Source: an uncultured Verrucomicrobiota bacterium
GTDB lineage: Bacteria; Verrucomicrobiota; Verrucomicrobiia; Limisphaerales; UBA9464
Direction: 5' to 3'
Length of the DNA: 64,000 bases
NCBI GenBank assembly: GCA_903922605.1
Contig: CAIXUG010000016.1
Coordinates: forward strand, 62,001 to 126,000
Position numbers and translations under genes: made by a program
Notes under the pieces: generated by a model
What the model saw: the letters and a program-made list of their open reading frames with translations, nothing else
Databases searched by the model: none
What the model was told of the DNA's origin: nothing
In this document: positions 33,168-45,408 of the stretch, one piece after another
Position numbering within the stretch: the stretch's first letter is position 1
Layout of the letters: each line of letters begins with the position of its first letter

Positions 33168-33187
33168 CTGAAAAATCTCGCGTCGGC

Positions 33188-34843
33188 TCAGTTGACTGCG
33201 GCGGGGGTGTGCTCGAGGCGGAGGATCTTGGTGTCCTTGTTGTTGCCCCACTCCTTTCCATACTCGATCACGTAGAGGCAGCCGTCGGGGCCGAGTTCCA
33301 TGTCCATGGGGCGCTGGATGCGCGTATTGGGCATGAAGCGCGCCATCATCAGCTTGCCGTTGGCGTCCTTGGCGATGTTGTCCTTCTCGTCAAGTTTCAC
33401 GGCGATGATCCAGTTGCGGCTCCACTCGTAGATGAAGAGCGTGTGGTCGAACTCCTTGGGCAGCTTGCGGTCGGACTTCAGGTTCGGGTCGAAGTAATAG
33501 ACCGGGCCGGCCATCGCGGTGCGGCCACCGCTGCCGAGCACCGGGAATTTCGCGGAGGGCGACGGCGGATACCAGATGAACGCGGGCATGGCCGGCGGCA
33601 GGTCGCGGATGCCGGTGTTGTTCGGCGAGTCGTTCACCGGATGGGCGGGATCATAGAACTCGGGCGTGAAATCAGCCGCGGGCCACGGCGCGGGCGCGGG
33701 GGGCAGCTCCGCCTCGGGCTTTCCTTCCTTCTTCGCCTGCGCGTTTTCCTTCTTCACTTTCTCGCGGGCGGCCACGGCATCCTGATGCACCTGGCGCGCG
33801 ACGAAGTCGGTCTTCGCGTAGGGCTTGTTGTCACCGACGAAATAGGGCCAGCCGAAGTAGCCGGCGACCCGGGCCTGGTTGATTTCGTCGTGTCCGGCCG
33901 GTCCGCGCTTGGGATCATTGTTCCCAGCATCGGGGCCGACCTCGCCCCAGTAGAGGTAGCCAGTCTTCTGATCCACGGCGATGCGGAAGCAGTTCCGGTT
34001 TCCCATCACGTAAATCTCGGGACGTGTTTTTGGGGTGCCGGGCTTGAAGAGGTTGCCCGCCGGGATGTCGTAGCCGCCCTCAGCCCTGGGCTTGACGCGG
34101 AGGATTTTTCCGGCCAGCGCATCGGAATTGGCGGCGGAACGCTGCGCGTCCCACGGGTAATGGCCCGGGCGCGGATCGCTGGGCGAATAGCCGTCGGAAT
34201 CGAAGGGGTTGGAGTTGTCGCCGATGGACATGTACAGATTGCCCTTGGCGTCAAACGTCAGCGAACCACCGACGTGGCAGCACTGTTCGCGCTGCACCGG
34301 AACCTCGATGATGGTCTTCTCGCTGGCGATATCGAGCGCGTCGCCCGTGAGCGTGTAGCGGGAAACGCGGATCTTGCCGGTCTTGCCCTTGCTCCCCTGC
34401 CGGTAGTGCGGCTCGGGCCCTTCGTTGGTGGTCTCCACCAGCGAATGGTTGAGGTAGATCCAGCCGTTCTTGAGGAAGTTCGGGTCCAGCGTGATGCCGA
34501 GCATGCCCTCTTCGAGGCCGTCGAAGACGGGGATGTTGGCGATCACGGACGTGGTCTTGGTGGCGGGCAGCCACATCTTCACGACGCCCTTGCGCTCGGC
34601 CCAGAAGACGCGGCCATCCTTGGCGACGGCGATTTCCATCGGGTCGATGATGGTGTCGGTGGGCTGGCCGTTCACGACCTGGTCCTCATCGAGGACCACT
34701 TCGCGGAAATCGGATTCGGGAGGCATCCAGGAAGGGGCGCCGGAACCTGGCGCGCCCGTGCCGGTGGTGGGGGTCTGGGTGGCCTGCCCATGGGCGGCCA
34801 GCGACAACAGTCCCAAGGAGACTAGGATTGCGGGAAACTTCAT
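33188..34843 (-). CDS. PQQ-dependent sugar dehydrogenase-like protein
   Basis: A 551-residue exported protein with a signal peptide ('FPAILVSLGLLSLAAHGQA', cleavage near 20). The rest is a six-bladed beta-propeller of the soluble glucose/sorbosone dehydrogenase type: 'MEIAVAKDGRVFWAERKG', 'GMLGITLDPNFLKNGWIYLNHS', 'CCHVGGSLTFDAKGNLYMSIGDNSNP' (PQQ-site His) and 'GNRNCFRIAVDQKTGYLYWGEVGPDAG'. A charged Glu/Lys-rich insertion (~330-380) interrupts one blade. It probably oxidises a sugar in the periplasm with PQQ; relatives often have additional ThuA or cytochrome c domains, absent here. Transcribed alone with its own terminator. Confidence 0.88.
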   Translation of the reverse strand: MKFPAILVSLGLLSLAAHGQATQTPTTGTGAPGSGAPSWMPPESDFREVVLDEDQVVNGQPTDTIIDPMEIAVAKDGRVFWAERKGVVKMWLPATKTTSVIANIPVFDGLEEGMLGITLDPNFLKNGWIYLNHSLVETTNEGPEPHYRQGSKGKTGKIRVSRYTLTGDALDIASEKTIIEVPVQREQCCHVGGSLTFDAKGNLYMSIGDNSNPFDSDGYSPSDPRPGHYPWDAQRSAANSDALAGKILRVKPRAEGGYDIPAGNLFKPGTPKTRPEIYVMGNRNCFRIAVDQKTGYLYWGEVGPDAGNNDPKRGPAGHDEINQARVAGYFGWPYFVGDNKPYAKTDFVARQVHQDAVAAREKVKKENAQAKKEGKPEAELPPAPAPWPAADFTPEFYDPAHPVNDSPNNTGIRDLPPAMPAFIWYPPSPSAKFPVLGSGGRTAMAGPVYYFDPNLKSDRKLPKEFDHTLFIYEWSRNWIIAVKLDEKDNIAKDANGKLMMARFMPNTRIQRPMDMELGPDGCLYVIEYGKEWGNNKDTKILRLEHTPAAVN

Positions 34844-34904
34844 GCGGGCACATGGACTACGCGACGGCCCAGTTTAATCAACCCAAGTTTCCGGCAAAGT
34901 TACG

Positions 34905-34933
34905 TTGACACCAATCCTGCCGTTTGATTACTT
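34905..34933 (+). promoter_or_regulatory. Possible sigma-70 promoter of rplU-rpmA
   Basis: TTGACA (34905-34910) is a perfect -35 box, 17 nt upstream of TTACTT (34928-34933), a weak -10 match. It lies 28 bp before rplU's ATG. Position is right for the ribosomal gene block, but the -10 is poor. Confidence 0.4.
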
Positions 34934-34960
34934 CGCAGCTCTTTTTACGAGGCGACAACT

Positions 34961-35272
34961 ATGTATGCAGTGATTCAAACAGGCGGTAAGCAGTATCGCG
35001 TAGCCGCTGGCGACACTTTGGAAATCGAAAAGCTGGAGCTGGCTCCCGGCGTGACCCACACCTTTGAACAGGTGCTGCTGGTCAACAAGGACGGAGTCAT
35101 CACCGTGGGCAACCCCACGGTCCCCGGCGCGAAGGTCATGGCCGACATCGTCGCCCAGACGAAGGCCGACAAGGTGATCATCTTCAAGATGAAGCGCCGC
35201 AAGGGCTACCACAAGAAGCAGGGCCACCGCCAGAAGCTCACCAAGATCACGATCAAGGAGATCGCCGCCTAA
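34961..35272 (+). CDS. rplU: 50S ribosomal protein L21
   Basis: A 103-residue large-subunit protein that binds 23S rRNA. Starts 'MYAVIQTGGKQYRVAAGDTLEIEKLE' and ends with the conserved 'FKMKRRKGYHKKQGHRQKLTKITIKEI', the standard bL21 pattern and length. First gene of the common bacterial order rplU-rpmA-obgE, separated by 25 nt from rpmA; an upstream TTGACA may be its promoter. Confidence 0.98.
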   Translation: MYAVIQTGGKQYRVAAGDTLEIEKLELAPGVTHTFEQVLLVNKDGVITVGNPTVPGAKVMADIVAQTKADKVIIFKMKRRKGYHKKQGHRQKLTKITIKEIAA

Positions 35273-35297
35273 CAATTTCAACTGAACGGAGGAAGCT

Positions 35298-35579
35298 ATG
35301 GCACATAAGAAAGGTCAAGGAAGTGTCCGCAACGGACGTGACAGTCACGGAAAACGCCTCGGTGTGAAGCGCTTTGGCGGTGAGCTGATCAACGCCGGCA
35401 CCATCATCATCCGCCAGCGTGGCTCCAAGTTCCACGCCGGCGAGAACGTCGGCATCGGCCGCGACTGGACCCTGTTCGCCCTCGCGAGCGGCCACGTGAA
35501 GTTCGACAAGCACCGCCGCCGCGTGCACATCGTGCCCGTGCCGGAAACGGTCGCCGCTGCGGAAGTGGCCACGAACTGA
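35298..35579 (+). CDS. rpmA: 50S ribosomal protein L27
   Basis: A 93-residue bL27; the N-terminus '[24 protein letters not shown]' reaches into the peptidyl-transferase centre in other bacteria. There is no N-terminal leader that would need Prp-type cleavage. A strong GGAGG Shine-Dalgarno site lies 8 nt before the ATG. It is followed by a terminator (35602-35629) that separates it from obgE. Confidence 0.98.
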   Translation: MAHKKGQGSVRNGRDSHGKRLGVKRFGGELINAGTIIIRQRGSKFHAGENVGIGRDWTLFALASGHVKFDKHRRRVHIVPVPETVAAAEVATN

Positions 35580-35601
35580 CGCCAGCCGCATTTATTTTTC
35601 A

Positions 35602-35629
35602 GGGCGGGGCCGCAAGCCTCGCCCTTTTT
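35602..35629 (+). terminator. Intrinsic terminator after rpmA
   Basis: Stem GGGCGGGGC / GCCTCGCCC (one G·T pair) with loop CGCAA, then TTTTT at 35625-35629. It separates the ribosomal genes from obgE, implying partial read-through or a separate obgE promoter. Confidence 0.85.
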
Positions 35630-35652
35630 GTTTCAACGGTTACCTTCCCGCC

Positions 35653-36819
35653 ATGTTCATCGACGAGATCAAGATCCTGGCCCGCGCCGGCCACGGCGGC
35701 AAAGGCTGCGTGGCGTTCCATCGCGAGGCCTATGTCACCAAGGGCGGCCCCAGCGGCGGCAATGGCGGCCGGGGTGGCGACGTCATCCTGATCGCCGATC
35801 ACGACCTCAACAACCTGATCAACCAGTTCTATGTCCCCCGCCTGATCGCCGATGACGGCCATCCCGGCATGGGCAAGGGCATGGATGGTCCCGCCGGCAA
35901 GGATCTCATCATCCGGGTTCCCTGCGGCACCCTGGTCTGGCGTATTGGCCAGGCCATCGACCGGAACGCCGAGGTCGAAGAGACCGAGGAAACGGGCGAC
36001 GGAAAAAAAATCACCGTCAGCTCCGCGAAACGGCCGGTCATCCGTACCGCCAACCGGGCGAAGGCGCTGGAGATCAATCTGGAAACCGAGCCCGTCGAAG
36101 ACCCGGTCGCCCGCATCCGTGAAAAGGGCGAACTCGTCTGCGATCTCACCGAAAACGGCCAGCAATTCATCCTATGCAAGGGTGGGCGGGGCGGACTCGG
36201 CAACCGGAACTTCGCGACCAGCGTCAGGCAGGCGCCGCGCTTCGCGCAGCCGGGCGAGTACGGCACCGAAGGCGAATTCCTGTTCGAGCTGCGGATGGTC
36301 GCCGAGGTAGGCCTGGTGGGCTATCCCAACGCGGGCAAGTCCACGCTGCTGGCCGCGATTTCGCACGCCCGGCCAAAGATTGCGGCCTATCCCTTCACCA
36401 CGCTGACGCCACAGGTCGGCATCCTGGAGTATCCCGATTTCTTCCGCCTGACCGTCTGCGACGTCCCCGGGCTGATCGCCGGGGCGCACAACAACGTGGG
36501 TTTAGGGCATGCGTTCCTGCGTCATATCGCCCGCTGCAAGTACCTGGTCATCCTGCTCGACATGGCCGGTACGGACAACCGCGCCCCGTGGGATGATTAC
36601 CGCAGCCTGCTGCAGGAGCTGGAGCTCTATGATCCCGCGCTGCTGGAGAAACCGCGGCTGGTCGTGGCGAACAAGATCGACGAACCCGCCGCCGAGGCGA
36701 ACCTGAAACAGTTCAAGCGCAAGGTGCGCAAAATCCCGGTGCTGCCGATCTCCGCCGCCTTTGGCGAGGGCATCGCCGAATTCAGGCGGCAGATCCGGGA
36801 AGCGGTGGAGGCACCTTAG
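35653..36819 (+). CDS. obgE: Obg-family GTPase with an internal insertion
   Basis: A 388-residue GTPase involved in 50S assembly and stress control. The Obg fold is clear ('[31 protein letters not shown]', 'KGGRGGLGN'). The G domain has G1 'GYPNAGKST', G3 'DVPGLI', G4 'NKID' and G5 'SA'. Obg proteins usually have about eight residues between the 'PGTVV' and 'DLTE.GQ' strands; here 'PCGTLVWR' and '[10 protein letters not shown]' are separated by ~65 (residues ~97-160, bases ~35941-36132), a Glu/Lys-rich insertion that includes an eight-adenine run (36003-36010). The C-terminal OCT domain is absent. Its last 38 bp overlap the convergent kinase gene. Confidence 0.95.
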   Translation: MFIDEIKILARAGHGGKGCVAFHREAYVTKGGPSGGNGGRGGDVILIADHDLNNLINQFYVPRLIADDGHPGMGKGMDGPAGKDLIIRVPCGTLVWRIGQAIDRNAEVEETEETGDGKKITVSSAKRPVIRTANRAKALEINLETEPVEDPVARIREKGELVCDLTENGQQFILCKGGRGGLGNRNFATSVRQAPRFAQPGEYGTEGEFLFELRMVAEVGLVGYPNAGKSTLLAAISHARPKIAAYPFTTLTPQVGILEYPDFFRLTVCDVPGLIAGAHNNVGLGHAFLRHIARCKYLVILLDMAGTDNRAPWDDYRSLLQELELYDPALLEKPRLVVANKIDEPAAEANLKQFKRKVRKIPVLPISAAFGEGIAEFRRQIREAVEAP

Positions 36820-39800
36820 CCTCCCTGGCCTGCAGCTTGGCATCGCGGACGGCAATCCGCAGCACCGTGCGTTCCAGCACGGCCTTCAGCTGCGGCGTGC
36901 GCACCGGCTTGGCGATGTAATCATCCATGCCCGCCTGCATGCACCGGTCCCGGTCGCCCTGCATGGCATTGGCCGTCATCGCGATAATGAACGGGCAGAT
37001 GAACCCGCTGTCCGATTTCGCCGCCAGTTCCCGCAACCGGCGGGTCGCGCCGAAACCGTCCAGTTCCGGCATCTGGCAGTCCATCAGGATGAGATCATAA
37101 TTGCCGGCAATGGCGGCATCCACCGCCACCAGCCCGTTGGCCACAATGCGCGCCTCACAGCCCATCCGTTCCAGCTGGTGCTCGATGACCTTCTGGTTCA
37201 CGGCATTGTCCTCGGCCACCAGGATGCTCAGGGGGCGGCCGCCCGGATGCCGCACCGTCTCATCGGGCGTCGGCGTCGTGGAAGCCGCCTCACCGTCCGC
37301 CGGCTGGGAGGAGGTGGCGGCCAGCTCCAACTGGCGCAGCAGATCCTGTCGGCGAACCGGCTGGACCAGCAGATCATCGCATTCCAATGACCGATCCTCG
37401 GACATCAGGTTGGCCGCCAGCACCACGATCCGGGGCTTGGGGGCGGGCACCAGCGAACGCCAGACGACGAGGCGGCGGAAGGTGTCGGCGGAAAGGCGCC
37501 GCGCGGCGATGAGCACCAGGCCAGGAGCCGGCTGTTGGGTCACCAGGTCGAATTCTTCAGGGTTTTCCGGGGCGACACAGGGCACTTCCCAGCCGGCCAG
37601 CAATGCCTTCAGGGATTCGCGCGCCGTTTCGTGGGACTCCAACACCAGTACCGGGCCGGGCAAGGACAGACGGGACAGACGCCGGTTAATGTCGGTGCTC
37701 GCGGGGCTGGCGCTGCGTCCCAGCCAGGCGGTGAACCAGAAGACCGCGCCGTGACCCGGTTCGCTCTCAAAACCGATCTCGCCGTTCATCAGCGTGACGA
37801 GCTGCCGGCTGATCACCAGCCCGAGGCCGGTGCCGCCGAACTTCCGCGTGAAGGAGTCGTCGGCCTGGCTGAAAGGCTGGAACAGGCGGGGCTGGTCCTC
37901 CGGGCTGACGCCCACGCCGGTATCCCGCACGATAAAGCGAAGCAGCGCCTCGCGCTCGTTCTCCTCCAGCAGCTCCACCCGCATGGACACCTCGCCGCGC
38001 TCGGTGAACTTGATCGCGTTGCCCAGCAGGTTCACCAACACCTGCCGCAACCGGCCGGCATCACCCCGCAAGGCGGCGGGCACAATGGGCTCCACGACCG
38101 CGTTGAAGTCGATGCCCTTGTCCTGCGCCCTCCGGGCCAGCAGGCTGAAGGCCTCGTCCACCGTGTCGGCGAGGTCGAAATCGGCCATCTCGAACACCAG
38201 TTTGCCGGCCTCGATCTTGGAGAAGTCGAGCACGTCGTTGACGATGCCCAGCAGGGACTCGGCGCTGGCCCGGGCAATTTCGGCAAAGTCGCGCTGCTCC
38301 CGCGTAAGCCCGGTGTCGAGCAGCAGATTTGTCATGCCGATGACGCCATTCATCGGGGTACGAATCTCGTTGCTCATGTTGGCCAGAAAGGCGCCCTTGG
38401 CCTTGTTGGCCGATTCCGCCGCCACCACCAGCCGCTGGGTGCGCTCGTTGGCGGCCCGCAGCTCGGCGTTGGCCAGTTCCAGGCTCCGGTTGGCGGCGGC
38501 CACCACGGTGCTGGCCTGCCGATGCTTGTCCTCCGCCTCGCGCCGGTGCTGGATTTCGTCCTCCAGCGCCCGGTTGACCGCGACGATCTCCGCCGTCTTG
38601 GCCTCCACCCGACGGCGCAGGACAGACACCCACAGACTCGCCGCACAGCCCAATATGGCCAGGATAGCCAGCACACTCAGCATCCTTTGGATCGTCCAGG
38701 TCGCCGGCTTTTCCGTGACGGTAAGATCGGTGCCGGAAGCCAGATAGAGGGCCAGCGTTTCCACTCCGCTCCACTCGTCCTGCCGGTAGCCCAGCGTGCC
38801 GATGACCTTGACCAGACTGTCGTGGGGGATGTCGGTCAGCAGATTGGTGTCACCCCAGAGAATGACGTTTAACGGCTGCTGCTGAACCTCCAGCGCGTAG
38901 CCGATTTCGCCACCCCGCGGGCTGCGCGTGAAGTTCAAGACCCTTCCCTCCAGAATGATCCGTTCGCCGTCATGATTGCTGAGCGCGACATTGTGGGAAT
39001 TCGGCATCACCGGGTAAGGCAGGGGAGCGGCGCCATTCGTCCGGATATAATCCGCCTCCAACAGGCGGGTGCCATCCGCCAGCGTGCCGTAGCCGACCAC
39101 ATCCACCTGGGTTCCCGGATGGATGTCCTCCGCCAGTGGCGCATGCACGAGCACGCCTTCGGTGGCGTCGTGGATGAAAAAGGTGTTCCGTCCGACCCGG
39201 GCGGTGACCACACCAGAAACATGAACCGGCTCTTCGGCATCACGGTTCGGATCAAACCGGAACAAATCGCGGATCGTCCGCCCCGGCAGACCGAAAGGAT
39301 CGGGCAACGGTGGGCGGATGATCTCCACCAGCCCGGGCCCGGGTACGAGCATACGCAGGGCGATCAGCTGCCGCCGGGAATTGTAGCGCCCCGTGATCAC
39401 GCCCCGTACTCTGACTTCCGCCTGCAACCAAGGCTCCAGGCGGGCAAAGTTGGTGATACCGGGGATATCCACCGTCAGGTTGTTGTTGCCCGAACGAAGA
39501 CTCAGCGAGCCAAAGCCATTGCGGATGGCAAAGGCTCGTACCCGCCCGGTGAGCTGGATCCATTGGCTGTCTTCCGCCCCGGTACGAAGCTGGTCAAAGG
39601 TCGGAAGCAGTGGCGGCGGCAGCACCCCGGTTCCCTGCCGGACCACATTGCGACCGAACACCATCGGTGAGAAGTCGCCGGCCGAGGTCATCCCCTCCAT
39701 CATGACCAAATCTCCGAGCGCCAGGCCCGGAACCGGTTTCGCCAGCTCGGCATAAAGGCCGCCCGCATCATCCTGTAGGAAAATGTCCGGAACAGCGGGA

Positions 39801-40021
39801 TTGTAGTAGGTGATGACGCCTTTTAGCCTTACCGGCAGGTTGCGAGCCGCCTCGGCGGGGGAAAGCGCACGGATTTGCCCGGTCTGAGTGAGCGTGACCG
39901 CAGGAGACTGGGCCGCCGGCTGAGCCAGCAAGTGTTCCCGGGTGCCGCACCAGACCAGCAACACCACCAGAATCGCCTGCACGATCCGTCCCCCATTTCG
40001 GAATTTTGGCGAATTTCGCAT
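36782..40021 (-). CDS. Hybrid sensor histidine kinase/response regulator with His-to-Asn substitution in the H-box
   Basis: 1079 residues. Signal/anchor at the N-terminus, then ~45-430 of OB-fold-like repeats typical of verrucomicrobial sensors ('[25 protein letters not shown]' start), a transmembrane segment (~445-465), a coiled coil and HisKA. The H-box reads '[19 protein letters not shown]': the phospho-accepting His is Asn551 (codon AAC, minus strand 38371-38369). The HATPase domain is intact ('[13 protein letters not shown]', '[10 protein letters not shown]', 'GGTGLGL'). A first receiver-like domain (~765-880) lacks the Asp; the second is canonical (Asp981, Lys1038). It could act as a phosphatase, a heterodimer partner or be degenerate. 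Overlaps obgE's 3' end. Confidence 0.92.
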   Translation of the reverse strand: MRNSPKFRNGGRIVQAILVVLLVWCGTREHLLAQPAAQSPAVTLTQTGQIRALSPAEAARNLPVRLKGVITYYNPAVPDIFLQDDAGGLYAELAKPVPGLALGDLVMMEGMTSAGDFSPMVFGRNVVRQGTGVLPPPLLPTFDQLRTGAEDSQWIQLTGRVRAFAIRNGFGSLSLRSGNNNLTVDIPGITNFARLEPWLQAEVRVRGVITGRYNSRRQLIALRMLVPGPGLVEIIRPPLPDPFGLPGRTIRDLFRFDPNRDAEEPVHVSGVVTARVGRNTFFIHDATEGVLVHAPLAEDIHPGTQVDVVGYGTLADGTRLLEADYIRTNGAAPLPYPVMPNSHNVALSNHDGERIILEGRVLNFTRSPRGGEIGYALEVQQQPLNVILWGDTNLLTDIPHDSLVKVIGTLGYRQDEWSGVETLALYLASGTDLTVTEKPATWTIQRMLSVLAILAILGCAASLWVSVLRRRVEAKTAEIVAVNRALEDEIQHRREAEDKHRQASTVVAAANRSLELANAELRAANERTQRLVVAAESANKAKGAFLANMSNEIRTPMNGVIGMTNLLLDTGLTREQRDFAEIARASAESLLGIVNDVLDFSKIEAGKLVFEMADFDLADTVDEAFSLLARRAQDKGIDFNAVVEPIVPAALRGDAGRLRQVLVNLLGNAIKFTERGEVSMRVELLEENEREALLRFIVRDTGVGVSPEDQPRLFQPFSQADDSFTRKFGGTGLGLVISRQLVTLMNGEIGFESEPGHGAVFWFTAWLGRSASPASTDINRRLSRLSLPGPVLVLESHETARESLKALLAGWEVPCVAPENPEEFDLVTQQPAPGLVLIAARRLSADTFRRLVVWRSLVPAPKPRIVVLAANLMSEDRSLECDDLLVQPVRRQDLLRQLELAATSSQPADGEAASTTPTPDETVRHPGGRPLSILVAEDNAVNQKVIEHQLERMGCEARIVANGLVAVDAAIAGNYDLILMDCQMPELDGFGATRRLRELAAKSDSGFICPFIIAMTANAMQGDRDRCMQAGMDDYIAKPVRTPQLKAVLERTVLRIAVRDAKLQAREAKVPPPLPGSAA

Positions 40022-40358
40022 CAGCTCGAAAAGACTATTACCCGATCCAAATGCGGCCAGCGGGCTTCAACTCCATTTGCGACCGCAAAATAGCCAGGGC
40101 GTCGCCGGACCAGCCGCCACCACCACACAAAAAAAAGGGCAGAAAACACCTTAACGAAGCGATAACTGGAACAGTGGGATTCTGAAACTCCATGAGTTGG
40201 ACGTGCCGCCAAACGAAACGCGCGAACCGGCGAACGCCCCGAAGCCGAAACGCCTGCCATTGAATCGACAGAATCCGGCCAAAATTAAGGCTGAAATCGC
40301 TCTGCCTCCCCCATTTCATGACTCCGTGATGAACCATCCTGATCGGCTTCTCAAAACT
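40022..40358. other. Non-coding gap, nothing recognised
   Basis: Between the kinase start and tRNA-Arg. The short ORFs here match no family and run antisense to one another. An A-rich run (40130-40137, eight A) and moderate G+C are the only notable points. It may hold the kinase promoter on the minus strand. Confidence 0.4.
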
Positions 40359-40434
40359 TGGTGCCCCCGTCAGGAATTGAACCTGAATCTGGCGTTTAGG
40401 AAACGCTCGCTCTATCCATTTGAGCTACGGGGGC
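40359..40434 (-). tRNA. tRNA-Arg (anticodon CCT)
   Basis: 76 nt including an encoded CCA end (40359-40361 on the minus strand). Acceptor stem GCCCCCG/CGGGGGC, D arm GCTC..GAGC, anticodon loop TTCCTAA with anticodon CCT (reads AGG), T arm TCAGG-TTCAATT-CCTGA, discriminator A. The first anticodon-stem pair (A·C) is a mismatch. Confidence 0.95.
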
Positions 40435-40711
40435 GGACGATGGCTGGCCAGCCGCCAGCCCAACCAAAGGGCAAGGCGGAAGAACTTTACGGAGTTAGGG
40501 AGTCCGGCCGCAAACAATTCCCGTCTCCCTCCCTAAATTGCCTGAGTCGAGGGATTTTCCCCTTCCCCGCCAGGTTTGTGGGCCCCATTCCCCGCTTAAG
40601 GGAGCGCCTTAAGCTGCCGATGATTTGCCGGAGCCTCAGCGGAGCCACGGAAGGCGAAGGAGGATGCCGTGTCGCATCCGCCTGCCGTCCCGGTTTCTTC
40701 AAGGCCCGAAT

Positions 40712-43579
<2,868 letters not shown>

Positions 43580-43656
43580 CGCCCCGTCGCCCGCGAACTC
43601 GCAACGGCCTGAGGGTGGCGAAGAAATCCAGCCTTCAGCCAGAAAGTGGTTAAGGC

Positions 43657-44205
43657 TCAGGAATTGGAACGCCGTCGGCACTGCCACCAGAGGGCCACCG
43701 CGCCCAGGCCAAACAAAGCATACGTGGACGGTTCCGGAACGAGTGGCGACAGGCTGAAGGATTTCAGGCCGTCCGGTGGGCCGGGCGAGAACCCATCACC
43801 GCCAGCGACTTCTTGCACAACAGATGATTCACCCACACCACCGCGCCCCATTGCCTCGGCAACGGAATAAGTTGACCCGAGAGATGCATCCCACGCCCTT
43901 ATCTGATATAGGTAAGTTACGCCCGTAGTGTAGTCAGCACTTGTTATTATTGCCGGCTGTAAATAGCCGGCACCGGTACCGCCGAGAAACGGAACAACCT
44001 TGTCTAGCGGCTGCAACGAATTCTGAGTCAGGCCCACATAGAGCTGCGCCAGATAACCAAAGCCTGACAAAAGATTGCCCGAGTAATCATATACTGGCGC
44101 ATCTATTTGCACCGGAGGTACGCGGTTGATTAACTCAAATATGGCATCGCAATAGCCGTTCGTTTGAACGCTTATTGCAATAAGATAGATCGTTTTCAGG
44201 TTCAT
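43657..44205 (-). CDS. PEP-CTERM sorting-signal protein (paralog A)
   Basis: A 182-residue exported protein whose C-terminus is a PEP-CTERM tripartite signal: 'VPEPSTYALFGLGAVALWWQCRRRSNS'. The signal peptide is weak ('KTIYLIAISVQTNGYC'). The mature region has 'PVYDYSGNLLSGFGYLAQLYVGLTQNSLQPL', shared with the next gene. Such proteins are processed by an exosortase for surface anchoring; no exosortase is in this window. The last ~105 bp are nearly identical to those of the neighbouring paralog, suggesting gene conversion. Its ATG is 1 nt from the paralog's stop codon. Confidence 0.85.
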   Translation of the reverse strand: MNLKTIYLIAISVQTNGYCDAIFELINRVPPVQIDAPVYDYSGNLLSGFGYLAQLYVGLTQNSLQPLDKVVPFLGGTGAGYLQPAIITSADYTTGVTYLYQIRAWDASLGSTYSVAEAMGRGGVGESSVVQEVAGGDGFSPGPPDGLKSFSLSPLVPEPSTYALFGLGAVALWWQCRRRSNS

Positions 44206-44206
44206 T

Positions 44207-44782
44207 TTAATTGGAACGCCGTCGGCACTGCCACCAGAGGGCCACCGCGCCCAGGCCAAACAAAGCATACGTGGACGGTTCCGGAACGAGCGGCGAAAGG
44301 CTGAAGGATTGCAGGCCGATCACAGGGCCAGGTAGAAGTGGCGGACCACCTCGAAAAATGCCGGCCGCTTCCATGGCGATGTTAGACTCCCCGACGCCCC
44401 CGCGCCCTTGTGCCAGCGCCTCGGCATACGTGGATCCTAGAGTGGCATCCCACGCCCGAATCTGAAATGCAAATAAATCAGGACTGCCCCCTAGCCCTTC
44501 GGCTTCAATCGACGAAGGCAACAAATAGCCCGCCAAAGCACCGGTCAAGAACGACTTGACCGGCAGCAGTGGCTCCAAGGAATCTTGGTCCGGCCCTACA
44601 TAGAGCTGGGCCAGATATCCAGTACCGGCCAGCAGATTTCCTTCAGAATCATAGATCGGTGCTTTGGTGGTCAGGCCATCCCCACGGTTTGTGAAGTCAA
44701 ACGTCCTGGTTATTTGCGCTTGGGCTGTCGTTGTGACTATTGCAATCAGCGCCAAGCCAATCAGGGGAGCCGCTACCTTCAT
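44207..44782 (-). CDS. PEP-CTERM sorting-signal protein (paralog B)
   Basis: A 191-residue paralog of the downstream gene with a better signal peptide ('LIGLALIAIVTTTAQAQ') and the same C-terminal 'PEPSTYALFGLGAVALWWQCRRRSN' signal. Shared central blocks include 'APIYDSEGNLLAGTGYLAQLYVGPDQDSLEPL' and 'RAWDATLGSTYAEALAQGRGGVGES'. I chose the ATG at 44782 by its signal peptide; the frame runs further upstream into a degraded third copy. Paralogs A and B are almost certainly an operon produced by tandem duplication. Function beyond surface export is unknown. Confidence 0.87.
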   Translation of the reverse strand: MKVAAPLIGLALIAIVTTTAQAQITRTFDFTNRGDGLTTKAPIYDSEGNLLAGTGYLAQLYVGPDQDSLEPLLPVKSFLTGALAGYLLPSSIEAEGLGGSPDLFAFQIRAWDATLGSTYAEALAQGRGGVGESNIAMEAAGIFRGGPPLLPGPVIGLQSFSLSPLVPEPSTYALFGLGAVALWWQCRRRSN

Positions 44783-44826
44783 GGCCGTAGCGTGTCTGTG
44801 GGAGGGTTGTAAGCCACGCCGGGAGC

Positions 44827-45070
44827 TTACCAGCCGGCCGCGCCGGCACAAGTCCGCCCGCTCCGCCGGCATTGCCACCAGAGGGCCGTCGCCCCCATGG
44901 CAAACAGGGCGTAGGTGGATGGCTCGGGCACAATGAGCGGTGACAGGCTGAACGATTGCAGGCCGACGCCCGGACCGGGAACCGCTGGGATACCCTTGAC
45001 TGAAAAGCCATCCCCTTCCTTGGCAATGTTGGACTCGCCTATGCCGCCCCGCTGCTGCGCGCCAGACCGA
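44827..45070 (-). pseudogene. Remnant of a third PEP-CTERM paralog
   Basis: The C-terminal ~80 residues of the family remain ('RGGIGESNIAKEGDGF', 'GLQSFSLSPLIVPEPSTYAL', 'FAMGATALWWQCRR'). Upstream of ~45070 similarity stops and an unrelated repeat-rich sequence begins (45075-45255), so the N-terminal half including the signal peptide is lost. The frame is still open, but no plausible start with an export signal remains. Three copies in tandem indicate duplication followed by decay. Confidence 0.7.
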
Positions 45071-45074
45071 ACGA

Positions 45075-45408
45075 GGCGCCCCCAGTTTCCGGAGGCCCTG
45101 CCGACTGCAAGTCGGCGATACAGCAGAGTACAACTCTGCGCTACCCACGCCGCGCCGCATTTCGCCCGGCCTGCCCCGACGTCCGCGAGGTTTTGGAGTG
45201 CGGGTCGCGGCGCGCTGGCGACGTCACAAAGCGCCGCCGGGGCGGCCTTTAGCACACACGTCCCACAACTGACGAGCGTGGCACTTTGAACGTTGGACGT
45301 TCAGCGTTGGACGTTGGACGTTCACCGGTGCCGAACCCGACTTCGCCATAGCCGCCGACCGCTCGTTGGGGCACTTTCGCCCGACGAATTTTTCACGGCC
45401 CGGAAGCC
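45075..45408. repeat. Intergenic repeat cluster
   Basis: No gene. Small hairpins: GCCGACTGCAAGTCGGC (45100-45116) and CAGAGTACAACTCTG (45124-45138). A GCGCGCTGGCGACGTCACAA-type segment follows (45208-45240). A short-period run of GTTGGACGTTCAGCGTTGGA words (45286-45326) precedes the THUMP gene. The truncated PEP-CTERM copy ends where this cluster begins. Confidence 0.55.

Noticed and set aside
33071-34825. 584-residue + strand frame over the PQQ dehydrogenase gene
   Set aside because: Antisense shadow; the minus strand has a signal peptide and conserved propeller motifs.
44783-45160. N-terminal extension of PEP-CTERM paralog B
   Set aside because: The frame runs into the degraded third copy and repeats; the signal peptide begins at 44782.
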